Program-made: the position numbers and the translations under genes | Shown here: positions 1 to 6,015 of the stretch, piece after piece | Layout: the number at the start of each line of letters is the position of its first letter | Position numbering within the stretch: the stretch's first letter is position 1 | The notes under the pieces: generated by a model | The model's input: only the letters and a program-made list of their open reading frames with translations | What the model was told of the DNA's origin: nothing | The model's database searches: none | Origin: Clostridia bacterium | GTDB taxonomy: Bacteria > Bacillota > Clostridia > Christensenellales > UBA1242 | Direction: 5' to 3' | Assembly (NCBI GenBank): GCA_017650795.1 | Contig: JAGCEE010000213.1 | Span: 1-6,015 of the forward strand | DNA: 6,015 nt

Positions 1-24
1 CCTGCCGCGGAACTTTAGGGCGAC

Positions 25-52
25 AATTTACATTCACCATCGTAAATTTACA
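25..52. repeat. Short direct repeat next to the mcsB stop, possible insertion-sequence end
   Basis: AATTTACA occurs at 25-32 and again at 45-52, a 20-bp period. The second copy lies in the perfect palindrome GTAAATTTAC (42-51). Outside the repeats, bases 1-24 are GC-rich (including CCGCGG), unlike the AT-rich remainder. Read on the minus strand, TGTAAATT repeats starting near a TG just past mcsB resemble the multiple terminal repeats of IS21-family elements. No transposase or second end is visible, so this is tentative. Confidence 0.3.
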
Positions 53-63
53 CATTTTGTAAA

Positions 64-786
64 TCATCCATTAATTTTCCAAATTTTGTAATCTTTACAT
101 GAGCGAAAGGCGTATCTCAAAGTACGTCTTTTTTGCATTTTTTGAGCAAATTCGTTTTCTTTATAGCCAAGAGTATATTTATTTTTTATCACAACAAATG
201 GGCTTTGTTGGTCATATGACTTTAAGTCAAAAGACAACAACTCATACTCATCTTTTAACAATTCCCTCTTTATTTTTTCTAGCATATTTGACTTAACCAA
301 GGCAGGTATAAAAAGCCATTCACAGATTTCCATACCCGTACCCAAAAGTTTTGGATTTGAGGTTAAGTATCCTAAATTTACATCAAAACAAACTTCCAGT
401 TTTTCTAGTATTGCATCATCCATTTCGTTTGCAGATTTAAAGCAACTTTCTAATTCAAAACCCTTGCTCTTTGCAACCAGCCTAATGTGGTCTTGCTCGT
501 TTACATATATATATTTTGACTTTTCGTCATTCTCTCCAAATGCAGAGATGTCTTTGTTTGAAATTAGTTCGTCTGAAATTATGTTTTCTTCTTTTAAAAT
601 TAAACAGTCTTTAAGTGGCATATTTTTTAAGCTCTTAAAGTTAAATTCATCGCCAAAAATCTCAGACATCGACCTGGCCACGCCAACGGCGAGTTCGGTA
701 TCTGTAAGCATTTTTACAAACGGCATATCTTTTATATTTCTTCTATAAGATATACTACTAAACAAAACCGTATTATAATCTGCCAT
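64..786 (-). CDS. mcsB: McsB-like ATP:guanido phosphotransferase, degenerate and C-terminally shortened
   Basis: McsB normally phosphorylates arginine side chains to mark proteins for ClpCP. The ATG at 784-786 overlaps the end of mcsA by 14 bases and has AAAGGAA (794-800) 7 bases upstream. Family hallmarks are clear: NEQDHIR (96-102, usually NEEDHIR), a K-x-A-N-x-x-D-D segment (117-124), GYLTSNPKLLGTG (139-151, usually GYLTSCPTNxGTG), PALV (161-164) and KYTLG (203-207). Key positions are altered. The SSRIRLARN motif that supplies two ATP-phosphate-binding arginines reads SSISYRRN; the second Glu of NEEDH is Gln; the catalytic Cys is Asn144; the glycine-rich GEGSEA loop is absent. At 240 residues it lacks about 110 C-terminal residues of the usual ~350, including the end of the catalytic domain and the phosphoarginine-binding region. 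The reading frame up to the TGA is long and uninterrupted, so it may be a pseudo-kinase partner of McsA rather than dead DNA, but a decaying gene remains possible. Confidence 0.82.
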   Translation of the reverse strand: MADYNTVLFSSISYRRNIKDMPFVKMLTDTELAVGVARSMSEIFGDEFNFKSLKNMPLKDCLILKEENIISDELISNKDISAFGENDEKSKYIYVNEQDHIRLVAKSKGFELESCFKSANEMDDAILEKLEVCFDVNLGYLTSNPKLLGTGMEICEWLFIPALVKSNMLEKIKRELLKDEYELLSFDLKSYDQQSPFVVIKNKYTLGYKENEFAQKMQKRRTLRYAFRSCKDYKIWKING

Positions 787-1225
787 AGCAACTTTCCTTT
801 AAATCATCTAGCTCTTTGCCATATTTAGTGGCTCTGTTTAAATCTCCATTTTTTAAGCATATTTCTATCATCGTTTCCAAATTTTTAATTTCGCTTTCTA
901 TGTAGTACATATTAGGTTTTTTGCCTAAAAATTTTGGCTCTTTAACCAAGTTTAAAACATTGTTGTTAATGTATTCTTTAAAAGCATTATAACACTCACT
1001 ACACCCAAATAGCCCAGATTTTTCAAATTCACCAAAAGTTGTTCCACAATTATTGCACTTTGAATCAATTTTTATTGATTTTATATTTGAATATGCAAAT
1101 TTTTCTAATTCTAAATCAGAATTGAGTTTTTTATAACATTCACCACAAAGGTATTTAAGTTTTTTTTCGTTTGGTGGCAAGAATATGCTAGTCACATTTT
1201 TTTTGCCACAGTTTTCACACAGCAC
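773..1225 (-). CDS. mcsA: McsA, zinc-binding activator of the protein arginine kinase McsB
   Basis: In Bacillota McsA binds McsB and stimulates its kinase activity, feeding substrates to the ClpC/ClpP protease and controlling CtsR. Starting at the GTG at 1225 (150 aa), the protein opens MLCENC, like the M-x-C-x-x-C start of known McsA proteins. Four CXXC pairs are visible at Cys3/6, 27/30, 57/60 and 75/78, enough for two structural zinc sites; the second half has the typical FGCSECY signature. A UVR (UvrB/UvrC-like) helical-pair motif occupies about 111-145 (key residues L-E-x-x-I, L-K-x-G-D, A-x-x-Y-x-x-E-L). The length is somewhat below the usual 170-185, with a shortened linker between the zinc halves. 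The gene ends 14 bases inside mcsB, implying translational coupling. No ctsR precedes it; the upstream gene is an unrelated membrane protein. Confidence 0.92.
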   Translation of the reverse strand: MLCENCGKKNVTSIFLPPNEKKLKYLCGECYKKLNSDLELEKFAYSNIKSIKIDSKCNNCGTTFGEFEKSGLFGCSECYNAFKEYINNNVLNLVKEPKFLGKKPNMYYIESEIKNLETMIEICLKNGDLNRATKYGKELDDLKESCYGRL

Positions 1226-1231
1226 AGCCAC

Positions 1232-1237
1232 CCTCCT
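1232..1237 (-). promoter_or_regulatory. Ribosome binding site that decides the mcsA start
   Basis: A consensus AGGAGG. It directly abuts the GTG at 1229-1231 (no spacing) but lies 6 bases upstream of the GTG at 1223-1225, so the latter is the likely start. Confidence 0.8.
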
Positions 1238-1248
1238 AAATTTAAGTT

Positions 1249-1278
1249 ATTTTAAACCAATAGACCCTATATTGTCAA
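1249..1278 (-). promoter_or_regulatory. Promoter of mcsA-mcsB with an operator-like palindrome
   Basis: Minus-strand -35 TTGACA (1273-1278) and -10 TAAAAT (1249-1254) with an 18-base spacer, giving a very short leader before the ribosome binding site at 1232-1237. The imperfect inverted repeat CAATAGACCCTATATTG (1258-1274, arms CAATA/TATTG) fills almost the whole spacer and touches the -35 element, where a repressor would block polymerase. I do not find the tandem heptamer of a CtsR box or a CIRCE element. Confidence 0.65.
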
Positions 1279-1396
1279 ATAACTATAATGTTTATATATT
1301 TACACATACACTAATTTGCAAGAAAAACTCATAAATTTGAATAATGTTTTATTGCATAAGAAAATACTCATATTTGCCCGCGTTATTCTTGCGTGC

Positions 1397-1421
1397 AAAA
1401 AAAAAGAAAGCATTATGCTTT
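1397..1421 (-). terminator. Likely Rho-independent terminator after the unknown membrane protein gene
   Basis: A perfect inverted repeat AAAGCATTATGCTTT (1407-1421) is followed on the minus strand by C and then nine T (1405-1397). The stem is short and AT-rich, so termination may be leaky, but its position 25 bases after the stop codon and the long T-tract support the call. Confidence 0.65.
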
Positions 1422-1445
1422 TTGCATTTTGCCTTCTTTATTGTT

Positions 1446-2456
1446 TTAGATTTCTTTACCATCGCTGTGGAAACTGCTACGTCCGCTAAGAGCTTCTACC
1501 GCTTGTTTAACCTCGTCTAAACTATTAAAGCTTGTACTTTTTTCCATACTTGCTGTTGCAGTGTCTCTTTTTAAACTCATTCTTTCTAATGTTATTGGAA
1601 AAAAAGTTTTAACGTCGTCTTCACTTTTACCATAACAAGCATTTATTACATCTTGCAATAAAATTTTTTCTGCAATTACCTTTTTATTCACATCTTCTAT
1701 ATTTGCATATATTTGACTTGCTGATGAATAAGAAGGAAACGAAATTGAAACCCTATAACCCTCTTTTGAAGATTTTCCATTTGGTTCATTAAACTCTTCA
1801 AGAAATTTTTGTTTTGCATCTAGTGACATACAAGATATTTCTGTTCTTCTATCATAAATAGTGACACCATCTACAACATTTTCATAAAATCTTGTTCCTG
1901 TTTTTCTATAAGGAGATTCGCCAGATAGCATATTTATTAAGTTTTCTTTTTTCTTACTATATTTCTTTGCTGTTTTAGTTCTCTTTGCAGTTTTTTCCAA
2001 AATTGAAAGTTGATCTATTTGGTGCATTATTGTATTTTCTTTATCATTTCCTGCTTGACTTCTTAAAGAACCATAAATTGTTCCCCCAAGTAATTTACAA
2101 AGCTTTAAATTTGCCTTTGCATATTTGGTGCATGCTTTTACTCTTTTTGCAGTAGAAATCTTTGATGAAGTATCTTTGCTGTATTCTCTTATTTTGTTTA
2201 ACGCTTTATTTGCAGCTCTTATATTTTTCATAATTCTAATGGCAGTAATTCCGGCAATAACTCCAATACCTGCGCCAAGAGCTGCCCCCACGCCAAGCAC
2301 AATACCAGCATATTCAATTGCAATAGGAAAAATGCTTGTAAAAACCATTGTTGCACCAGTTAAGGCTAATGCAACAACAATACCAATGGCAGTTCCTAAA
2401 ACTGCTGTTCTAATTTTATGTTTTTTGGTTGGAATTAGTGTTTGCTTTTTAGCCAT
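1446..2456 (-). CDS. Unknown two-helix membrane protein
   Basis: I do not recognise this 336-residue protein. The ATG at 2456 is well supported by GGAGGTG (2461-2467; GGAGG lies 6 bases upstream). A basic N terminus (MAKKQTLIPTKKHKIR) precedes two hydrophobic segments, about residues 17-40 and 46-74. The second is a Gly/Ala-rich run (GIVLGVGAALGAGIGVIAG) resembling a glycine zipper, which could promote helix packing or oligomerisation. By the positive-inside rule the basic tail (residues 75-120, very Lys/Arg-rich) lies in the cytoplasm, with both termini inside. There are further Lys-rich helices at 155-172. The rest (about 185-336) looks like a soluble mixed alpha/beta domain with no motif I can name. 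Cysteines occur singly (109, 120, 209, 274) and form no CXXC. It appears monocistronic, with its own promoter and a likely terminator, between the foldase gene and mcsA. Codon use resembles its neighbours. Confidence 0.85.
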   Translation of the reverse strand: MAKKQTLIPTKKHKIRTAVLGTAIGIVVALALTGATMVFTSIFPIAIEYAGIVLGVGAALGAGIGVIAGITAIRIMKNIRAANKALNKIREYSKDTSSKISTAKRVKACTKYAKANLKLCKLLGGTIYGSLRSQAGNDKENTIMHQIDQLSILEKTAKRTKTAKKYSKKKENLINMLSGESPYRKTGTRFYENVVDGVTIYDRRTEISCMSLDAKQKFLEEFNEPNGKSSKEGYRVSISFPSYSSASQIYANIEDVNKKVIAEKILLQDVINACYGKSEDDVKTFFPITLERMSLKRDTATASMEKSTSFNSLDEVKQAVEALSGRSSFHSDGKEI

Positions 2457-2485
2457 AATTCACCTCCATATCTTTATTCTTCATA

Positions 2486-2514
2486 AGTATACAACCATGT
2501 TTAATAATTGTCAA
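2486..2514 (-). promoter_or_regulatory. Strong sigma-A-like promoter of the unknown membrane protein gene
   Basis: Minus-strand -35 TTGACA (2509-2514, consensus) and -10 TATACT (2486-2491) with a 17-base spacer. Transcription would begin near 2479, about 23 bases before the ATG at 2456. The -10 region shares the 10-mer TTGTATACTT with the foldase promoter. Confidence 0.85.
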
Positions 2515-2715
2515 TAGTGAAAATTAAAATATGCTTATTATTATATTATATTTTATCTGCTTTAAACAGATGTTTTTTACAATAAAAACAACTTTTTTAT
2601 TAGTCTTATATTGTAAATAATTGGTTGCAAAAAACTTTTATTTAAGCAATATGCTTTTAATATTATCAATTCTATTATAATATTTTAGATAGGCAACACA
2701 TTTTATTGTGCTATT
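2515..2715. other. AT-rich intergenic stretch without a recognised gene
   Basis: The gap between the foldase and the unknown membrane protein gene spans 2457-2766. Apart from the foldase terminator and the promoter and ribosome binding site of the next gene, this central part holds no convincing reading frame or RNA gene. It has very AT-rich runs and one weak hairpin (2555-2571, ATCTG/CAGAT) followed on the plus strand by a T-run to 2578. Confidence 0.5.
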
Positions 2716-2751
2716 AAAAAATCTGACACATAAATATTTATGAGTCAGATT
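2716..2751 (-). terminator. Rho-independent terminator after the foldase gene
   Basis: On the minus strand AATCTGAC (2751-2744) pairs with GTCAGATT (2727-2720). After a T-T mismatch the inner arms CATAAAT/ATTTATG also pair, giving a long stem followed by a run of six T (2721-2716). It begins 15 bases after the foldase stop and should end that transcript, separating it from the unknown membrane protein gene. Confidence 0.85.
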
Positions 2752-2766
2752 ATTTGTTTTGATTAT

Positions 2767-4500
2767 TTACAAGTTGTTGGTTATTGTTTTTATTTTATAC
2801 ATACTTTTTAATGTTTCAATATTTATACTTTCGAATGATGAATAATTATCTTCTTCTAAACTTTCATAAACCAAATCAAAAAGCGTTTTATTGTTTAGGT
2901 TGTTAAGCTTCTTTTCGCATAGTTTTAAAACATCTGAATACTTAGATGTACCAACACCAAACTTTGCTATTAGTTCTTCGTCATCATCTGCCGAAACTGT
3001 TATATTATAATACTCACTAAGTTGTACATTGCCATCTGAAGTAAATGTGAACAAATTGGTACATTTTCCCATGTAATATATTATGTGAATACCATACTCG
3101 GATTTTACTAGTCCACTAATTGCTCCATACTCTCCCGCCTCGTTTAACTTTCTTGATGCTTCTGTAAAACTTTCTACCATTTTACTATCGTTTTTACCAA
3201 TAATATAAGGGTAATCGGCATTCATTATTCCGCCGTCCTCATTATACTTGTACATTAGCTTTCTAAAAGCCTCATCTTTTGCCTCGTTGGTATTTGCGCT
3301 GTCTAATGCAGTTTGAATTTCTTGCAAAACATCGGCAACTGGTACACTATCCTCAGCCTCAACTTCACCTGTTTCTATGTTTGTGACTGTTGCTTTAAGC
3401 CCATTGTATATTTGTTCTTTTCTTGCTTTATAGTATTCGTTAGAAGTAAGAGAACCTTTTCCACTATCGCTGTTAGTATCAAGACTGTCGTATTCTGCTT
3501 GCTGCTCATCATTAAACTTTATTAGTATGTGTGCAACATAAAAGTAGTTGTCATTCACATAATAATTTACGTCTTTAAAGCTCCCTAACATATCTGTATT
3601 AAATGCTTCTAAATCATTTGAATACTTAAAGTTAGACATAGAAATCATTGCTTTGTATTTTTCTAAGATTTGACTAACAGTAATTGTTGAATAGCCATCA
3701 TTAAACTTTATAACATCTTCGTATTGAGAGATATATTCGTTTTCTTCTAAATTTGTATATATTCTAGATATTTCTTCGTCTAATAATTTATCATCGGAGT
3801 AATTTGTTCCAAGAGCTTCTTGCGACTTTCTTAGAGAAGCAATGTATCTAACATACTCCTCCCTCTTAACACTGCTTACGTTATTATTTTTGGTTTGAGC
3901 CAAAAATGCCTCTTTAACTTCCGCCTTGGTTGTAAATGTTTTATCTCTTAATTTTGTGTCATTATCTTCAATTTTTTTAATTTTGTAAGAATTTGAAACT
4001 TCGTCAAAAACAACTTCTGCTTGTTTTTGATATGGAGTATAAATCGTTTTTGAAGATTCTTCTTCTGTGGCCCCATCATCGGCATCGCTTATTTTTAATG
4101 CCTTTTTAACTTCTTTTTCGTAGTCTTCGGCGTTTGAAACAAGAGCCTCATAAGTTTGATATAATAATTCAGATTCTTCTGCCTGAACTTTTTCTTGAAC
4201 CTTTGTGTTTGCCTTTGCTTCTTCTAACAAAATTTTTCTGTTTACCAAGGCATTAACAGTTTTTTCTTTTGCATCATCTTCCGAATAGCCATTATTTATT
4301 AAATCTGAGCCATAATTATTATAGGCATTGTTATATTCTCTTCTGGTTATGGTTAATGTTTTGCCATCATCATAAGATATAGAAATAACGGTTTCATTTA
4401 AATAACTTGCAGAGTTTTGTGAAAACAAATCACACCCAGCAAAAACAAATGTCATACAAAATACTAATAATACTGCTATAATTCTTATTGTCTTTTTCAC
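2767..4500 (-). CDS. Parvulin-type peptidyl-prolyl isomerase lipoprotein (PrsA/SurA-like foldase)
   Basis: Predicted extracytoplasmic, lipid-anchored foldase that helps exported proteins fold by prolyl cis-trans isomerisation. I choose the GTG at 4498-4500 because AGGAG (4508-4512) sits 7 bases upstream and the protein then begins MKKTIRI, a textbook signal peptide. The ATG at 4536 would add 12 residues and has only a weak site. Numbered from the GTG (577 aa): hydrophobic core 5-22 and a lipobox FAGC with lipidated Cys23; a SurA-N-like helical region at about 57-97 (ending ALVNRKILLEEAK); a long, acidic, Lys-rich helical middle; then a parvulin domain from HILIK (324-328) to YGIHIIYYMG (469-478). 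That domain has the usual GG, F-x-x-A-x-x-L and GE-type landmarks but carries an extra segment of about 50 residues after HILIK. About 100 residues follow the domain. PrsA proteins are usually near 300 aa, so this is a long variant. Downstream of mfd and closed by a strong terminator. Family assignment is firm; its client proteins are unknown. Confidence 0.88.
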   Translation of the reverse strand: MKKTIRIIAVLLVFCMTFVFAGCDLFSQNSASYLNETVISISYDDGKTLTITRREYNNAYNNYGSDLINNGYSEDDAKEKTVNALVNRKILLEEAKANTKVQEKVQAEESELLYQTYEALVSNAEDYEKEVKKALKISDADDGATEEESSKTIYTPYQKQAEVVFDEVSNSYKIKKIEDNDTKLRDKTFTTKAEVKEAFLAQTKNNNVSSVKREEYVRYIASLRKSQEALGTNYSDDKLLDEEISRIYTNLEENEYISQYEDVIKFNDGYSTITVSQILEKYKAMISMSNFKYSNDLEAFNTDMLGSFKDVNYYVNDNYFYVAHILIKFNDEQQAEYDSLDTNSDSGKGSLTSNEYYKARKEQIYNGLKATVTNIETGEVEAEDSVPVADVLQEIQTALDSANTNEAKDEAFRKLMYKYNEDGGIMNADYPYIIGKNDSKMVESFTEASRKLNEAGEYGAISGLVKSEYGIHIIYYMGKCTNLFTFTSDGNVQLSEYYNITVSADDDEELIAKFGVGTSKYSDVLKLCEKKLNNLNNKTLFDLVYESLEEDNYSSFESINIETLKSMYKIKTITNNL

Positions 4501-4507
4501 CCTAAAT

Positions 4508-4512
4508 CTCCT
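4508..4512 (-). promoter_or_regulatory. Ribosome binding site that decides the foldase start
   Basis: AGGAG on the minus strand, 7 bases before the GTG at 4500. It lies inside the longer reading frame that opens at 4536, so it argues for the shorter protein with a normal lipoprotein signal peptide. Confidence 0.75.
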
Positions 4513-4540
4513 AATTGAGTAAATATTAAGCAACATTGTC

Positions 4541-4555
4541 TTGCCTTTATGGCAA
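4541..4555 (-). promoter_or_regulatory. Small hairpin in the foldase mRNA leader
   Basis: The minus strand reads TTGCC-ATAAA-GGCAA, a perfect 5-bp stem with a 5-base loop, between the promoter (4571-4599) and the ribosome binding site (4508-4512). There is no T-tract after it, so it is not a terminator. It could affect mRNA stability or be chance. No known riboswitch or protein-binding leader is recognised. Confidence 0.3.
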
Positions 4556-4570
4556 AATCCAACGAGTACA

Positions 4571-4599
4571 AGTATACAATATTAAATTAAAAATGGCAA
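4571..4599 (-). promoter_or_regulatory. Sigma-A-like promoter of the foldase lipoprotein gene
   Basis: On the minus strand a -35 element TTGCCA (4594-4599) and a -10 element TATACT (4571-4576) are separated by exactly 17 bases. This lies in the 137-base gap after mfd and would start transcription near 4564, leaving a leader of about 65 bases before the GTG start at 4500. It suggests the foldase gene is transcribed independently of mfd, although read-through from mfd cannot be excluded. Confidence 0.7.
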
Positions 4600-4637
4600 A
4601 CAATTTTAAAATATATGTTTTTAATGTTTACGATTTT

Positions 4638-6015
4638 TTATATGCTTTGTTTTAAGAACTCTAAAACAAAATTAACTTTATTCTCTATTGTCTTAAATGA
4701 AATATCAAAAGTGATTATTGGCACATCTTCAAATTTTAAAACTGCATTTTTACATTCCGACATAGACCTATTTAAGCCGTCAGTCATAATTTCTTTTGTT
4801 TTGTATAAATATAGGGCTATTTTTGACGGACTTATTACCACCTGCTTTATGCCTAGTTTTATTGCCAAGTTTTTAATATAGCCAATTTTTAATAACATAT
4901 TTACTTGCTGAGGCATGTCGCCGTAAGTTTGTGTAATTATATCCTCCACATTTTTATAGTCTTCTTCGCTACTTATTTCGCTTATGCTAGAATATAATTT
5001 TATTCGCTCTTCTTGTGATGGAACATACGAAGAAGGAATGTTCGCCGAAACGGCAATGTCTATTTTTACAGGTTTTGCCTCGGATTTTTTTTCACCTTTT
5101 AATTCTTTAACAGCACTTTCAAGCAATCTACAATACATGTCATATCCAACTTTTTCTAAATGGCCGTGCTGTTCTTTGCCAAGCACATCACCAGCACCCC
5201 TTATTTCTAGATCTCGCATAGCAATATTAAAGCCACTGCCAAGTTCGGTAAACTCCATTATTGCATCTAGTCTTTTATACGCATCACTTGTAAGGAGTTT
5301 AGATGGGTTGTATGTGAAATATGCGAAAGCAAGACGATTGCTTCTACCAATTCTGCCACGAAGTTGATAAAGGTCTGCAAGCCCAAGCCTATCCGAATCT
5401 ATAACAATAAGAGTGTTTGCCATTGGCAAATCTATTCCACTCTCTATTATGGTTGTTGCAACCAAAACATCAAACTCGCCATTATACAATTTATATACTG
5501 TGTCTTCTAGTTGTTTTTCTGGCATTTGCCCATGAGCAACGCCAATTCTTGCATTTGGCAATAGTGCCCTAATTCTTTCTGCCTGCTCGTATATGTGTTC
5601 TACCCTATTATAAACAAACAGCACTTGCCCACCACGTGATAACTCTTTTTTGCAAGCATTTAGAATAAGAGAATCAGACTCCTCGCTTACAACGGTATGA
5701 ACAGCAATTCTTTGTTTTGGTGGGGTTTCTATTATAGATATATCCCTTATTCCTGTTAGCGCCATATTTAGTGTTCTTGGTATTGGCGTTGCAGACAAAG
5801 TTAAAACATCTATGTCATTTTTTAATTCTTTAATCTTTTCTTTATCGGCAACACCAAATCGTTGCTCTTCGTCTAATACAAGTAGTCCCAAGTTTTTAAA
5901 GCAAACATCTTTTGATAACAATCTATGTGTTCCAATAATTAAATCAATCTTGCCTTCTTTTATTTCTTTTATGATTTGTTCTTGTTGTGATTTGTTTTTA
6001 AACCTATTTAAAACA
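4638..6015 (-). CDS. mfd: Transcription-repair coupling factor Mfd, C-terminal part (5' end outside window)
   Basis: Mfd is an ATP-driven DNA translocase that removes RNA polymerase stalled at DNA lesions and recruits UvrA to start nucleotide excision repair. The frame is open to the right edge (first full codon at 6014), giving 458 visible residues of a protein usually near 1,150. The visible part begins inside the first RecA-like lobe (VLNRFKNKSQ). It then shows GTHR (28-31), the Walker B-type DEEQ (48-51), motif III TLSATPIPRT (72-81), motif V around TIIESGIDLPMANT (188-201) and motif VI QLRGRIGR (217-224). The TRG translocation motif follows at about 259-298 (key residues RDLEIRGAGD). Residues from about 319 onward match the autoinhibitory C-terminal D7 domain. 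The apparent start at 5921 is only an internal TTG (Leu) codon; conserved Mfd sequence continues upstream of it. No strong terminator follows the stop. Identification is near certain. Confidence 0.97.
   Translation of the reverse strand, partial: VLNRFKNKSQQEQIIKEIKEGKIDLIIGTHRLLSKDVCFKNLGLLVLDEEQRFGVADKEKIKELKNDIDVLTLSATPIPRTLNMALTGIRDISIIETPPKQRIAVHTVVSEESDSLILNACKKELSRGGQVLFVYNRVEHIYEQAERIRALLPNARIGVAHGQMPEKQLEDTVYKLYNGEFDVLVATTIIESGIDLPMANTLIVIDSDRLGLADLYQLRGRIGRSNRLAFAYFTYNPSKLLTSDAYKRLDAIMEFTELGSGFNIAMRDLEIRGAGDVLGKEQHGHLEKVGYDMYCRLLESAVKELKGEKKSEAKPVKIDIAVSANIPSSYVPSQEERIKLYSSISEISSEEDYKNVEDIITQTYGDMPQQVNMLLKIGYIKNLAIKLGIKQVVISPSKIALYLYKTKEIMTDGLNRSMSECKNAVLKFEDVPIITFDISFKTIENKVNFVLEFLKQSI

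Noticed and set aside
1..54. Integron attC site or group II intron boundary at the left edge
   Set aside because: No attC core-site pair and no intron 5' consensus can be seen in the few bases available; the direct repeats fit an insertion-sequence end better.
99..748. Plus-strand open frames opposite mcsB
   Set aside because: They lie antisense to a gene with clear McsB homology and have low-complexity Phe/Ser-rich translations with no recognisable family.
1273..1279. TGTCAAA near mcsA as a CtsR box
   Set aside because: A CtsR box needs two heptamers in tandem. Only one half-like match exists, and it coincides with the -35 element TTGACA.
2125..2517. Plus-strand 130-codon open frame with a hydrophobic translation
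   Set aside because: It is the antisense of the Ala/Gly-rich transmembrane segments of the minus-strand membrane protein, whose promoter and ribosome binding site are excellent.
2555..2578. Plus-strand terminator-like hairpin ATCTG/CAGAT followed by a T-run
   Set aside because: The stem is only 5 bp and no plus-strand gene lies upstream, so it is probably chance in AT-rich sequence.
3313..3525. Plus-strand open frame inside the foldase gene
   Set aside because: Antisense shadow of a well-supported coding region; no ribosome binding site or family resemblance.
4615..5367. Plus-strand open frames opposite mfd
   Set aside because: They overlap conserved Mfd motifs on the other strand and show no protein family features.

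Overview
The window is AT-rich DNA with short intergenic gaps and all recognisable genes on the minus strand. Strong AGGAGG-type ribosome binding sites, sigma-A-like promoters, a lipoprotein foldase and an mcsA/mcsB pair point to a low-GC Gram-positive bacterium (Bacillota, probably a clostridial or related uncultured lineage). TGG codes for Trp and TGA is used as a stop, so the genetic code looks standard.

In the direction of transcription (right to left) the window holds: (1) the C-terminal 458 codons of the transcription-repair coupling factor Mfd, cut by the right edge; (2) a 577-residue secreted lipoprotein with a parvulin domain (PrsA/SurA-like foldase), with its own promoter and a strong terminator; (3) a 336-residue two-helix membrane protein of unknown function, with an excellent promoter and a likely terminator; (4) mcsA, a four-CXXC zinc protein with a UVR motif; (5) mcsB, overlapping mcsA by 14 bases, encoding a protein-arginine-kinase homologue that is both catalytically degenerate and shortened at its C terminus.

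The mfd-foldase order is, from general knowledge, common in clostridia. The mcsA-mcsB pair normally belongs to the ctsR-mcsA-mcsB-clpC heat-shock operon, in which McsA activates McsB to phosphorylate arginines and so mark proteins for ClpCP. Here no ctsR lies upstream of mcsA (the unknown membrane protein does), no CtsR box was found, and McsB has lost the paired ATP-binding arginines, the second Glu of the NEEDH motif and the catalytic Cys. The cassette therefore probably no longer does standard arginine phosphorylation.

The leftmost ~54 bases contain two copies of AATTTACA 20 bp apart and a GC-rich edge unlike the rest of the window. This could be the end of an insertion sequence just past the mcsB stop, but too little is visible to be sure. 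I see no RNA genes, CRISPR array or complete mobile element.
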